Shown here in pieces: positions 10,101-18,918 of a DNA stretch of 64,000 bases. Source of the DNA: an uncultured Muribaculaceae bacterium (GTDB lineage Bacteria > Bacteroidota > Bacteroidia > Bacteroidales > Muribaculaceae); assembly GCA_934555895.1 (NCBI GenBank), contig CAKTFH010000003.1, positions 1 through 64,000 of the forward strand. Reading direction: 5' to 3'. A program made the translations under genes and the position numbers. The notes below the pieces were generated by a model that saw only the letters and a list, made by a program, of their open reading frames with translations, was not told the origin of the DNA and searched no databases. Position 1 is the first letter of the stretch. Every line of letters starts with the position of its first letter.

Positions 10101-10303
10101 ATCCGGGCACATACAACGGCATCGGCTTTATATGGACCAGCGATGCCGCAGATGCTACCAACTCGATTCATCTTAAGTTCAAACGCGGCGATATGACTGG
10201 CAGCGACTGGCAGGTAAGAGACTTAGTCGACCAAATCATCGATCCGCAGGCAGAGTTCTATAATACCGACGGGTTCGCTGTGCGTCCTGTCAGCAGCAAA
10301 TGA
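7145..10303 (+). CDS. DUF4906-type large fimbrial tip/adhesin lipoprotein
   Basis: A 1052-residue lipoprotein (lipobox VALAGC, Cys28) with a fimbrillin-like N-terminal region (SLYLFFFDSEENIV) and a candidate Arg processing site at residue 63 (VQTRSSE). The central part is a long beta-rich region. From about residue 894 the C-terminus has the pattern DPCPPGYQVGDRDMF, a later GYRDYDNT, GIGFIWTSD and FAVRPVSS, which resembles the Fibrobacter-type paralogous domain often found at the end of DUF4906 proteins. Such large proteins are predicted tip adhesins of type V pili; the ligand is unknown. The stop (10301-10303) lies 7 nt before the next start, indicating tight coupling to the HTH-repeat gene. 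Size and position parallel Mfa5 of P. gingivalis, but homology is not shown. Confidence 0.75.
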   Translation: MSKQIIKHSIFILAIVASLVMAVALAGCRDDILYTQAEIPDTDVEIVGEVAFKPLVATEVQTRSSEKDAPSGLKFRGIKSLYLFFFDSEENIVEEHCGDVAFTAVPSDGTAEHVTFSKTVRAGRYYIFAVANISDRQKADLIKNVRTIDALRDYPLAWDGDINDDLEMFGVFKAATPENPIPDNTVFEDNVLLTITKRTSLHSWVRRATSKVTVDFDGTGLKDGVTVYIKKATLRDVATGALLGRASRVDENHFECKHTADYAISYGTGDDNTNYLTVTNAGVSKPKDVWGDDCGIDTFHDDNAKALPCYENMQGEPGANKLQDTNGDGIIDDSERQVIKDNVPNGTYLEVEGYYVSDRHEYKSHGDIIYRFMLGQDDVKNFDLIRNHHYQITMKFKGYGNDVDWHVVYKEQYLDATYPKDVNYQGEFFEPAGSSYQTIVNGGHTFASENVITVTSFETDGTQNTWKEPHVDYAYSVYDEKTGGWIDDTDAAANPWLELKEGELIDNKSKQYSYTAKMAQPEPTTIDALFPKNAPTPQPYNLSSPTGNSDVTNTANCYIVGAPGEYIIPLVYGNAITGGRTDDKSAYNSEHFVNHRGTRITKPYIKDNGVNLTPSNIEVRLIWQDANQLVDPTSITFEPDMFNGKGAIKFRIGTMQEGNAVIALIDKSAPEDPDVVLNRGVWGTGGSTKAIWSWHIWATRFGTDSFEKTITITNREEKKYDLMPVHLGWCSGGRKIKYYPRRKCEITFTVGEKEIKRTIIQYPHFLLPRGNHPYYQWGRKDPFVGTDVKESNKTIWTHTSGPLSDGWTKYNPPRLYNEPKEIKPDGSMIESWKDDKRHKTVECLHMLIQNPDKWHNATRQPKGGADKDPQYVGFESLNVSYSDLWSLGGYKTIYDPCPPGYQVGDRDMFTGLLYYDKTGNDLHRTTPSFWYDVTEDKMPSDYYDIGSVNSQVLEFYTDPRKLQSIIFPVSGYRDYDNTATVLSYPNPGTYNGIGFIWTSDAADATNSIHLKFKRGDMTGSDWQVRDLVDQIIDPQAEFYNTDGFAVRPVSSK

Positions 10304-10310
10304 GACTGCC

Positions 10311-11642
10311 TTGAAAGAGAAAATTCATAACCGTAGCAGAGGCTGCAGGCCGGAGACGGAAGCAAAATATCGTCCGGCTCTTGACCTGTATGCCACTACC
10401 GGCCGCTCTTGCGTGGAGATATGCCGGCAGTGCGGGGTTTCTGTAAAAGGTTTCTCACGCTACATCGGCACATATCATCGCCGGCTGATGCTCGCGCGCA
10501 ATGGCATAAAATGCACACCGGAGAAGGCCTGCGACATCAGGATGAGCCAGCGACGCGGACAGCGCCCTGAGACTCATGCCAAATACAAAGATGCAATCGC
10601 TGCCTGCGACAGCATGGATTATATAGAGAATAATATATCGCAGATAGCCCGTAAATTCGGGCTGAACGGCACAAATCTCTCCCGACAGTTGCGCATACAT
10701 TATCCCGACATACTGGAGTTCCGCGAACGGACACGGCAACGACTGGGAATTGACGACGGGCTGCCACGTGGCACACGCCAGTGGTGCAAGAAACAATATG
10801 CCGATGCGGTGGAGCTGCTGCGCTCCGACCGCTACATCACCGTGCAGAATGCTGCCGAGCATTGCGGGGTCTCATACACGGGATTGGAGCAGCACCTGAT
10901 ATTCTACCACAAGGAGTTGGTTGACAACCGCATCAGAATACGCAAACAGGCCTTAAGGCAAAAACGCAAAGGAGAAATCACAGGACGAGGAACAGTGCAT
11001 GCCCCCACCCCCGCCACAATAGAGAAATATGCCGAAGCACTGCACTTATACCGCACCACTCCACTGTCTGCGCAAAAAATAGCCACTCTGACAGGAGTAT
11101 CCGTCAAAGGTTTTTACGAATATCTGCAAGCCTGGCACAAAAACTTGGTTTGCGAACGGAAAGGTATCATCTACCAGGAAGACAAGCCTGTGGATTGGTC
11201 GTCGGTGCGCAGATACAACCCGGCCACCACTGCCAAATATGCCCAAGCCATAGCCAGACTGAAAGAAGGCGGCCTCACTATCGTAAAGGCTGCCACAGAG
11301 TTCGGGCTGCACCCCGATTGCTTCAGACAATACCTGAAGGAGCACGAGCCGGAACTTCATGCCACCCTGGGAATGAAAAAGACAGAAAACGGCAAAATGT
11401 TATCGCCCAAAAGCATGGAGAAATATGACGAGGCAATGCATCTCTATGCCACCACCACTGAAAGCGTGGCATCGCTCGCAAGTCGCTTCGGCTTCAACGG
11501 CTGCTCGTTCGGACAGTTCGTCAAACGAAATTTCCCAGACCTACATACACAACACATGAAACTTGTGCAGCAGATGAAAAAAACTACAAAATCAGAATCA
11601 GAAGGGGTAGCCGATGGCGAGGTGGAAGGCAAGCGACTTTGA
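10311..11642 (+). CDS. protein of six tandem helix-turn-helix units, end of fimbrial operon
   Basis: A 443-residue cytoplasmic, basic protein with no signal or membrane segment. I see six similar units at about residues 13-66, 85-147, 157-212, 234-286, 303-355 and 366-418. Each has a first helix like KYxxALxLY, a second like SxxxIAxxxGVS, and a third like KGFxxYLxxxHxxL; units 1 and 4 share GVSVKGF exactly. This is the geometry of a three-helix DNA-binding fold repeated with about 20-residue linkers. I do not recognise a named family. Translation appears to start at TTG (10311), 7 nt after the DUF4906 stop; the next Met is residue 60, inside unit 1. The last 45 nt overlap tamL on the other strand. 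A role in controlling the pilus operon or its phase state is inference from position only. Confidence 0.7.
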   Translation: MKEKIHNRSRGCRPETEAKYRPALDLYATTGRSCVEICRQCGVSVKGFSRYIGTYHRRLMLARNGIKCTPEKACDIRMSQRRGQRPETHAKYKDAIAACDSMDYIENNISQIARKFGLNGTNLSRQLRIHYPDILEFRERTRQRLGIDDGLPRGTRQWCKKQYADAVELLRSDRYITVQNAAEHCGVSYTGLEQHLIFYHKELVDNRIRIRKQALRQKRKGEITGRGTVHAPTPATIEKYAEALHLYRTTPLSAQKIATLTGVSVKGFYEYLQAWHKNLVCERKGIIYQEDKPVDWSSVRRYNPATTAKYAQAIARLKEGGLTIVKAATEFGLHPDCFRQYLKEHEPELHATLGMKKTENGKMLSPKSMEKYDEAMHLYATTTESVASLASRFGFNGCSFGQFVKRNFPDLHTQHMKLVQQMKKTTKSESEGVADGEVEGKRL

Positions 11643-13916
11643 AAACGACTCCATGTTGTAGTAGCCGCCATGCCCTGTGTTATAAGGGGCATGGATGCCT
11701 ATGCCGAGGTCGGCACGCACCACCAGCATGCTGATGTCGAGTCGCAGCCCAGCACCTGTTCCGAGGGCAATATCACGCAGGAAAGTGCTGGCCCTGAGCT
11801 CGCCGCCGGGGCGCAACTCATCTTTCTTGAGCAGCCACACATTGCCGGCGTCAAGGAACACAGCACCATGCACCGGGCCTATAATCGGAAAACGGTATTC
11901 CACGTTGGCCTCGAACTTGAATGTACCGGTCTGGTCGAAATAACTGTCGCGCACATCTTTCGGCGGACGGTAACTGCCCGGGCCGAGCGAGCGTACGGTG
12001 AATGCCCTCACCGAGTTGGCGCCACCCACATAGAACTGCTCGGCATAAGGCACCTCCCTTGCATTGCCGTATGCATGGGCCGCACCCACTGCCACTCGGC
12101 TCACGAGCCAGTTATCGCCCCACAGACGGCGGTTGTAGACAAGCTGAGTACTCCCCTTCACGAACTGAGAGAACGGTGTGCCGAAAAGCTCCTTCTCGCC
12201 ATGTTTGCCGAAAGCCTCGTATACGCACCAGAAAAGATTGCCCGCCTCCTGCACCGAAAACTGCCAGTTGATAGAATTGTCGGAGTCAAACGCACGGTCA
12301 TATACATAACTGTACATCAGCTGCGGGATATACTGGCTGCGGAAACTCAGGGCTATCGCCGGATTGGCACCGGTGATGGAATCGAAGGCATGGGTGGTGT
12401 GCAGCAGATTAGTGTAAGTGAGCTTGAAAGGGGTGAGCGTATGCGAGGAGTGGCGCGACGACTGCCAGTCGTAGCTGAAAGAGAAATTGAACTGCGCCAT
12501 CTTGAAATAATGCGGGCGGTTCAGGAAGTCGAAATTGAGCGAAAAACGGGTCCAGTTGAGATTGCGGTTCCTGCGCTTTATAAACCGTGGGGCAAGCAGT
12601 CGCGGCACGGCAAGCGAGGTGGTGATTCCTGCCTCGTAGGAGTTGAACAGCGACGAGCTCCCCTTTCCAGTCTGCCACTCGTAGCTGCCGGTAAGTGTCA
12701 CGGAGAACTGCTCGCCTCCGCCGAAGATATTGCGGTTGGTGATTCCGATAAGTGCGCCCGGACCGATATAAGAATTACTTTTCGACGATGCGTTGAGCTC
12801 TATAGTAGCCTCAAGGGGCATGTCGAAAGTGCAGTTCACCGCCACATCGAGCACATTGCCCTCACGTGCCGAGTCAGGCAGCACCTCGATATTGATATTG
12901 TTGAATATGCCGAGCCGCGCCAGTCGCATCTGGGTGTTGTTCATGTCGCGCACGGTGAACACTCTCCCCTTTCTGAAAGTGACACACTCCGGTATAAGCT
13001 GTTTGCGCAATCTTGAGGGCTTCATCTGGATAAGTGTGCCGCGCGAGGTGACGATTGTGTCTGGCGTTCCTCCACCCTGGTTGCGGTAAGCGTACACCGT
13101 GACATCGCCCGTCACATATCTGCGTAGCATCCTCTCCGGAATATTGTTACCAAGCATAATCTTCAGGTCTATCTCCTGAGGCGCCTCAAGCGAGTCGGCA
13201 AGATACTCTATATAATCAGGCCGGAAGAAATAATATCCGCGGTTGCGCAGAGTGTTGGTGATACGGGTGCGGACAGCCGACAGCGAGTCGGTACAGTAAC
13301 GCTGACCGCGCTTCAGATATGTGTCGGCAGCCGCTATGGAGTCAATCAGATGATTGAGATGGCATGTGTCGGGCAGCAGGGCTATGGAATCGAGCGTATA
13401 GACCGGCCCGGTGTTTATGACATAATTTATGCGGGCTTTCTTGGGATTCTTCTGAGTGATGACCTCACATGAGGCGTTTCCGCGGAAATAGCCGTTGTCA
13501 TCGAGAATCTCCTCTGCCATGCGGCAACGCACATCGGGACGCACATCGTTCACCAGCACAGGTTCAGTGACAAGTTTCTCATACAGCCAGTGCTTGAGAC
13601 CCTTGGGCGGATTTGACCAATTGTTGTAAACCCATAGACCCACCGGGAAGGGCCAGCGGTATTTCGGTGACTTGAAGATAGCGTTGTTAGATGGCACACC
13701 CACCGCTGAAGTCAGCTGCGACTTCACCCCGTCGGGCACTTTCTGACCCTCCTGAGGCTTCACATCGATATTCTTTACGCCTATATAAAGCTGCTCACCC
13801 TCGGGAATGCGTTTGGTGGTAGAGCACGACCCCATCATAGCCATTGCTATGACAGCCATGACGGCAGCCCTGAGCCAAAGGGCCATGGAGCGGATATGTA
13901 CAGCCGGCATTTTCAT
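11598..13916 (-). CDS. tamL: TamL: BamA/TamA-family outer-membrane lipoprotein
   Basis: A 772-residue Omp85 protein. The N-terminal signal ends in a lipobox (MMGSC, Cys31), the feature that separates TamL of Bacteroidetes from TamA. POTRA-like repeats fill the first half (NGYFRGNASCEV, NRGYYFF). From about residue 380 the sequence is a 16-strand-type barrel with conserved patches (GGANSVRAFTVRSLGPGSY, FLDAGNVW) and a C-terminal Phe (AIGYPF). TamL/TamA works with TamB in moving or inserting envelope components, including phospholipids, between the membranes. The start overlaps the tamB stop by 4 nt, indicating translational coupling. The 3' end overlaps the HTH-repeat gene by 45 nt in antisense. 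Confidence 0.88.
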   Translation of the reverse strand: MKMPAVHIRSMALWLRAAVMAVIAMAMMGSCSTTKRIPEGEQLYIGVKNIDVKPQEGQKVPDGVKSQLTSAVGVPSNNAIFKSPKYRWPFPVGLWVYNNWSNPPKGLKHWLYEKLVTEPVLVNDVRPDVRCRMAEEILDDNGYFRGNASCEVITQKNPKKARINYVINTGPVYTLDSIALLPDTCHLNHLIDSIAAADTYLKRGQRYCTDSLSAVRTRITNTLRNRGYYFFRPDYIEYLADSLEAPQEIDLKIMLGNNIPERMLRRYVTGDVTVYAYRNQGGGTPDTIVTSRGTLIQMKPSRLRKQLIPECVTFRKGRVFTVRDMNNTQMRLARLGIFNNINIEVLPDSAREGNVLDVAVNCTFDMPLEATIELNASSKSNSYIGPGALIGITNRNIFGGGEQFSVTLTGSYEWQTGKGSSSLFNSYEAGITTSLAVPRLLAPRFIKRRNRNLNWTRFSLNFDFLNRPHYFKMAQFNFSFSYDWQSSRHSSHTLTPFKLTYTNLLHTTHAFDSITGANPAIALSFRSQYIPQLMYSYVYDRAFDSDNSINWQFSVQEAGNLFWCVYEAFGKHGEKELFGTPFSQFVKGSTQLVYNRRLWGDNWLVSRVAVGAAHAYGNAREVPYAEQFYVGGANSVRAFTVRSLGPGSYRPPKDVRDSYFDQTGTFKFEANVEYRFPIIGPVHGAVFLDAGNVWLLKKDELRPGGELRASTFLRDIALGTGAGLRLDISMLVVRADLGIGIHAPYNTGHGGYYNMESFSKSLAFHLAIGYPF

Positions 13917-16900
13917 TGCTTTGAGGCTTTTTTAACAGGTAAGACTGATGATTCTCTGGTAGGAGCCTCAGGAAGCCCTACAGGCACCTGTGGCTTACGT
14001 TTCTTCGGACGCAGGAATCGGAAGATATCGCCTATACGCTGAATCTTTTTCTTATACACAAAACCGACGCCAGTCTGTATGATTTCACCTTCAAGAATAC
14101 TTTCATATCCGGTGTGACGGAACAGACGCACATATTTCGTACCGGCTTTGTTGAGCATGTACTCAAACGATATATCGGCGATCAGGTTCTGTGCGAAATT
14201 CTCGTCGGCTTCGGCATCGGTGGTGTAGTTGCCGCCCACCACTATCTTAAAGCGGTCGTCGAACAGCGACTTGCTCACGCGGTAGCTGTAGTTCATCGCC
14301 GTTGTGTTCGACCCGTCTACGGTCTTGTCGTACTGATTGATGCCAAACGATATATCCACCCCCTTGATAGCGTCTGAAGCCCAGTTGTTGAGCTGGCTCT
14401 CCAAGAATCCGAAGAGAGCATTGGTCCCCATATTGCCCGACGAGATGGTCTGTGTGCCGCCACTGCGGTAGATGCCCGATATGAGCAGATTCATGGCCTG
14501 ATTGGCACGCTGCTCGGGAGTCATGCTACGCAGTTCGTTGGCTATTGTTATGTCATCGGGACACGAGAGATCAAACACCACATTCATCTCGTCGAGTGTG
14601 CCGGTCACATCCAGGCCCACATCAAAGTTCACCACGCGATTGTTGCCCCCCACCGACACATTGGAGCGCACACGGTCGGTGGCCGCCACATTAAGTATAG
14701 GGTTCATCATATCGCCGTTGAAGGCCACATAGCTTCCCTCGTTGAAAGTGAACATTTTCTCGCCCATCACAGGTATGTTATAGCGCACGAAACCTCCTGT
14801 GAGATTGAGTCGACCCGTGGTGCGCTGGTCGTTCAGGAAGTCACTTGTATAGTTAAGTGTACCGTTCGACTGCAACTGCACTTTATCTTTCCCATCGGCC
14901 GAAAGGTCAATGCTGATTGTAGTGCCGGTCGACACCGTGAGCCGTGCATTGATATTCATCAGCATGCCCGATGGTGGCACAGTGTCGGCATCCTGCACCA
15001 TAGCGGTATCGTTGAAGTTCACGAACTTCACCATATCCTGATTGCTGCGCGATGTTATGGCATTAACGGCGTCTGGCATCACATAAGTCACATTTGTTCC
15101 TGGAAGAATGCTGAGATTCGCGTCGAGATTCAGGAAACTGAGTGAGCCTCGTGCCGTGGCATCAAGGTTGATGAAAGCCTTGCCGTAGGCCTGGCTCCGG
15201 CGGCTCTTCTGCGAGCTCACCACCTGCATGTCGCGTGCGTTCAGTGCCAGATCGATGCGGGGCGAAGTGAGCGAATGCATGTCAACCGTGCCGTTGATGG
15301 TGAGCGGATGGTCGTTAGCTCCGCTTACAGTGAAATTACCGAATTTAACCACGTTATCCTCAACCGGAATCTTTTCCTCAGAGAAGCGGAAAGGTGTGCC
15401 AAGCATCGTTACATTAACGGTAGTGGAATCAAAATCGAGATAACCGTTAAACTCAGGTTCACTCAGCTTCCCGGTCACATCCATCTCTCCGTTAAGCACT
15501 CCTGAAAGCTGCGCCACATCCGACGGCAGGAACGGGTTTGCCACGCTGAGCGGAAACCGTATCATCCTGAAATCAAGCATGAACGGATTTGCGGCTGTGC
15601 TGTCATTAAGGTTACCGGACGCCGTTATAGCTTCCTGACCGTTGACCATCAGCGAGGTATTGGCTCTGACAGTACCCGAAGCACCGGTCTTCACATCAAG
15701 CCTGAGATCGAAATCGCCCACTTTACGGCGGTCGTAGTAAAAGTCGGCGAGCGACACAGTGCCGGCACCGTTGACCTCGGGCAATGCGAGCGCAACCTTC
15801 ATGTCGGCCGAAAGATTGCCTGCCATAGGCGGAGCGAACGGATTTATCGAAATCCAGTCCTGGAGTTTTATATCGCTGATCTGCAGATTTATATCCTCCT
15901 GCACGGAGTCGTTGCCCGAATGCTGGGTGAACAGTTTCAACGAACTCTCTGAATTGTGGAGGTCAAGATTGGCATCAAGATGCTTGCTGACAAGGTTATA
16001 GGTTATGATATTGTCACGGTTGATTTCCCAGTCCTTGTAACCGATTATGGGATGATAAGGCACAAAACGCAGAGCCACAGTATTGCTGTCGGCCATCTGC
16101 GCCATAATGCCAAGGCTCAGACCGGTATCCTCCTTTATATCCTCCTGATGCAGAAGCAGCGAGAGATTGTTGCCGCTCAGATATCCCTTAGCGCTTACAT
16201 GTGCAAACTGGTCGAATGTGCCCGGGGCATTGTTCATCTCCACATTGTAAAGCAGATAGGAACCTTTACGAGCCATAGACACCGATACCGTGTCGACCTT
16301 GGTTGTACCGCTCTTAATGCCGGTGAACAGCGCGCTGGCCGTCACGGATGTATCGTTACGTGCCTTGAGATTCATAGCGTTAACTGATATGCCCATATCG
16401 TGCAGGGTCGACGCAAGTATATTGTCAGTGCGTGCGTTGAGCGTGAGCGAGAAACGCGGAAGCTCCATCTGCAGTGAGTCGATATCAACACGACGGCGCG
16501 CCAGGCCCCTGTTGAGCGTCTCCGAGGTGGAGGTGAATCGGGCAAGCAGCGTGTCGAGAGCACACGGCGATTCAAAATCCATCGCCAGGTCATGGTTGTG
16601 CAGTGTGGCCTCGGTTACCGAATCAGCGGTGTTGAACGTGAGTTTCAGGTCATCGCCTGAAATTTTACGGCCGGGCATCTGCCACATAAGGCTTGCCACA
16701 TCCATATCGGCCTTAACCTGCATAGGTCTGCCGGGATTACGACGGGTAGCCGCCACGGGAAGCATCACCGATGCATTGCCCGAGAAGGTCACCGAACCTT
16801 CGGCGGTGGTGTCGCTCAAAGCGAGTGCTCTGAGATCGAGATGTTTCACATCGCCGCTGAAATCCCACACCAGTGGTTCTCCGGCCAGATTGCCATGAGC

Positions 16901-18748
16901 GAGAATATCGAAATTGGCCGATGGGTTGGCCGACTGCGCCTCAACTTTAGCATGACCGCCAACCAGCGACGCATCGAGTGTCACATTGCGGTAAGTCTGC
17001 CGGTGATAGGTCACATGCGCGAGCTTCACCGAAGCGTCTGCGTGAGTCTTGCCCGAGAAAAAGTCGAGTCCTGCCCCGCGTGCGCTTATATCAGCCGTTA
17101 GATTGCTTGCTCCGAGCGACGGCATTATGTTCTGTACCGGGAACTCGTTGAAAGCCATATCTATGTCATAGCCGTTCACACGGTTGTTCCACATAGCTTT
17201 GAGAGCTATGTCGCCGTTGCCGGTAGCCACCGTGATGTTGCCATTCATCACGCCGCGGTCAACCGAAGCCACACCACGCACTGTGAGCGGCGGCACGTTG
17301 ACCACCCTTCCGAGCTTGGCATCGAGAAGCGATTTCTTTAACGATTCACCTCCGGTGAGCTCGCCATTTATGCGGATTGAGCCGAGAGCCATGTTCAAAT
17401 CTGTATAATCGGCCACCTTTCCCTGCGCCGCGAGATGCAGGGTGCGCGGAAGCGTCACCTCAAGGGTGTCGATGGCGAGGCTGTTCATGCGTCCCTCCAC
17501 ATCCACCGCCACGGCAAGCGGCTCATATTTCGGAAGGGATTCTATAATCGGTGCCACCGGAGCCGGAGCAAGCCGCATGATGTCGTCCATCCCGATTGAT
17601 GCATGCAGTTTCACGCTCAAGGGAGGGTCTGATGCATTCAACCCCATCATGGCGTCAAGAGCAATATCGGTCACCGGAGTGGTTATTTTAAAATCGGTAG
17701 CATGCATGGCTACGGAGTCCATGGCAAACACACCGCTCATGTCAAGAGCTATGCCGCAACGCTCACGCGCCGAGATTTCCTTCACGGGCACCGTGAGTTC
17801 CGCACCGCGGCTTGCGAACGAGTCCACCTTTATGGTGATGTCGGAAGCCTCGATATATGAAGGGTCGAAATTGTCGGAAACCGGCTTGGCACCCTCCATC
17901 GCATAAATGGCATGCGACGAGTCCATACTGATGCTCCGCGCCCTGATGCTCCATGGCTGCGATGCCACCGTGTCGGCAACCTCCGGCACCTTTGGCACCG
18001 GATGAGCCGCGAGATATTCGGGTGTCGGAGTAAGGTAAGTCACATCCACTCCCGACAGTGCCAGCGAACCCACATTCACTGTGCTGTTGCCCAAATCTAT
18101 TAAGCCGGAAGTAAGCACGGCTTTAGGCAGCGAGCAGGTCAGGTCGGCGATTGTGGGGGGAAGCTGCATGCGGTAATTAATGGAGTCGAGCTCGGCACGT
18201 TCAAGTGCTATCTCCCACTTCACAGGTGCCGATTCCGTGACCGGTTTAGCCACGGTATCAGGTTTTATCACCATATCGATATCACCTCCGGCAGCCTCGA
18301 GGGCCTCCACATCAACCTTCTGTTGTGTCAGAGCCACCGAAGTGCCTTTGAGCTGGGTCAGTCCGAGCGAGGCACGCATATACATGGCGGAATCGGGGGT
18401 CCCTATCACCACCTGCGCTCCCTTCACCGTGAGATAGGGAGCCTTCACCTTAAGAGTGACAAGAGGAAGCACATTTATTTTGCCGCTGAACTGAGCCGCA
18501 CGGATATCCATCCCCGAAGTGCTCATGACAAGTGAATCGGCACTGATTCTCAACGGGAAGGAGAGCCGGAATTTCTCGACATGCAGATGCATGTCACCTG
18601 ATGAGTTAAGTGCCGATAGCGCTTTCTTCACAGCGAAATCCTGCACCGGCGGCAGATAAAGAAGCACCAATGTCAGCACAATCAGCCCAAGCAGACAGGC
18701 AATAACCCATCCAATCGTTTTCAGGCAATATGTGAGAATTTTTTTCAC
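13913..18748 (-). CDS. tamB: TamB: inner-membrane-anchored translocation/assembly protein
   Basis: A 1611-residue protein with one N-terminal membrane helix (about residues 13-32) followed by a very long run of beta-helix-like repeats rich in D, N, L and V (patterns such as LxVxGxxxxDxxxL). The C-terminal 300-400 residues carry the DUF490/TamB domain (a GGFVRYNIPVMGEKMF strand, then MNVVFDLSCPDD and MTPEQRANQ), as known for family members. Such proteins bridge the periplasm and are proposed lipid conduits. The length is typical for Bacteroidetes TamB. The tail after about residue 1560 is basic and proline-rich (KKRKPQVPVGLPEAP). It is transcribed just ahead of tamL; no clear promoter motif is visible in the 170 bp upstream. 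Confidence 0.85.
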   Translation of the reverse strand: MKKILTYCLKTIGWVIACLLGLIVLTLVLLYLPPVQDFAVKKALSALNSSGDMHLHVEKFRLSFPLRISADSLVMSTSGMDIRAAQFSGKINVLPLVTLKVKAPYLTVKGAQVVIGTPDSAMYMRASLGLTQLKGTSVALTQQKVDVEALEAAGGDIDMVIKPDTVAKPVTESAPVKWEIALERAELDSINYRMQLPPTIADLTCSLPKAVLTSGLIDLGNSTVNVGSLALSGVDVTYLTPTPEYLAAHPVPKVPEVADTVASQPWSIRARSISMDSSHAIYAMEGAKPVSDNFDPSYIEASDITIKVDSFASRGAELTVPVKEISARERCGIALDMSGVFAMDSVAMHATDFKITTPVTDIALDAMMGLNASDPPLSVKLHASIGMDDIMRLAPAPVAPIIESLPKYEPLAVAVDVEGRMNSLAIDTLEVTLPRTLHLAAQGKVADYTDLNMALGSIRINGELTGGESLKKSLLDAKLGRVVNVPPLTVRGVASVDRGVMNGNITVATGNGDIALKAMWNNRVNGYDIDMAFNEFPVQNIMPSLGASNLTADISARGAGLDFFSGKTHADASVKLAHVTYHRQTYRNVTLDASLVGGHAKVEAQSANPSANFDILAHGNLAGEPLVWDFSGDVKHLDLRALALSDTTAEGSVTFSGNASVMLPVAATRRNPGRPMQVKADMDVASLMWQMPGRKISGDDLKLTFNTADSVTEATLHNHDLAMDFESPCALDTLLARFTSTSETLNRGLARRRVDIDSLQMELPRFSLTLNARTDNILASTLHDMGISVNAMNLKARNDTSVTASALFTGIKSGTTKVDTVSVSMARKGSYLLYNVEMNNAPGTFDQFAHVSAKGYLSGNNLSLLLHQEDIKEDTGLSLGIMAQMADSNTVALRFVPYHPIIGYKDWEINRDNIITYNLVSKHLDANLDLHNSESSLKLFTQHSGNDSVQEDINLQISDIKLQDWISINPFAPPMAGNLSADMKVALALPEVNGAGTVSLADFYYDRRKVGDFDLRLDVKTGASGTVRANTSLMVNGQEAITASGNLNDSTAANPFMLDFRMIRFPLSVANPFLPSDVAQLSGVLNGEMDVTGKLSEPEFNGYLDFDSTTVNVTMLGTPFRFSEEKIPVEDNVVKFGNFTVSGANDHPLTINGTVDMHSLTSPRIDLALNARDMQVVSSQKSRRSQAYGKAFINLDATARGSLSFLNLDANLSILPGTNVTYVMPDAVNAITSRSNQDMVKFVNFNDTAMVQDADTVPPSGMLMNINARLTVSTGTTISIDLSADGKDKVQLQSNGTLNYTSDFLNDQRTTGRLNLTGGFVRYNIPVMGEKMFTFNEGSYVAFNGDMMNPILNVAATDRVRSNVSVGGNNRVVNFDVGLDVTGTLDEMNVVFDLSCPDDITIANELRSMTPEQRANQAMNLLISGIYRSGGTQTISSGNMGTNALFGFLESQLNNWASDAIKGVDISFGINQYDKTVDGSNTTAMNYSYRVSKSLFDDRFKIVVGGNYTTDAEADENFAQNLIADISFEYMLNKAGTKYVRLFRHTGYESILEGEIIQTGVGFVYKKKIQRIGDIFRFLRPKKRKPQVPVGLPEAPTRESSVLPVKKASKQ

Positions 18749-18821
18749 TCGGCAATAAACAGTTGAAACGCATAATGCAGGCGCCCGGAAATCATTTACA
18801 GAGCAACCCTACGGTGATATA

Positions 18822-18841
18822 AACAGATCAATGCATCTGTT
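18822..18841. repeat. short inverted repeat upstream of tamB
   Basis: AACAGAT (18822-18828) and ATCTGTT (18835-18841) form a perfect 7-bp inverted repeat with a 6-nt loop, 74 bp before the tamB start. It could be an operator for tamB-tamL or an incidental hairpin; nothing else in the sequence decides. Confidence 0.3.
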
Positions 18842-18873
18842 ATCTAAAAAACACCGGAAATGGCAGAAAGTTT

Positions 18874-18894
18874 CGATGCGGCACCCCCGCATCG
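18874..18894 (-). terminator. probable terminator after the lipid-kinase gene
   Basis: CGATGCGG (18874-18881) pairs perfectly with CCGCATCG (18887-18894) around a 5-nt loop, 25 bp past the kinase stop on the - strand. Only a weak U-rich tail follows (AAACTTTCT on the - strand). Confidence 0.5.
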
Positions 18895-18918
18895 TGTCTT
18901 TAATTGAAAATCTTGTCT

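Noticed and set aside
11670..13016. A 448-codon open frame on the + strand opposite tamL
   Set aside because: The - strand frame encodes a complete Omp85 protein with lipobox and conserved barrel patches; the + strand translation has no domain and reflects codon bias of the real gene.
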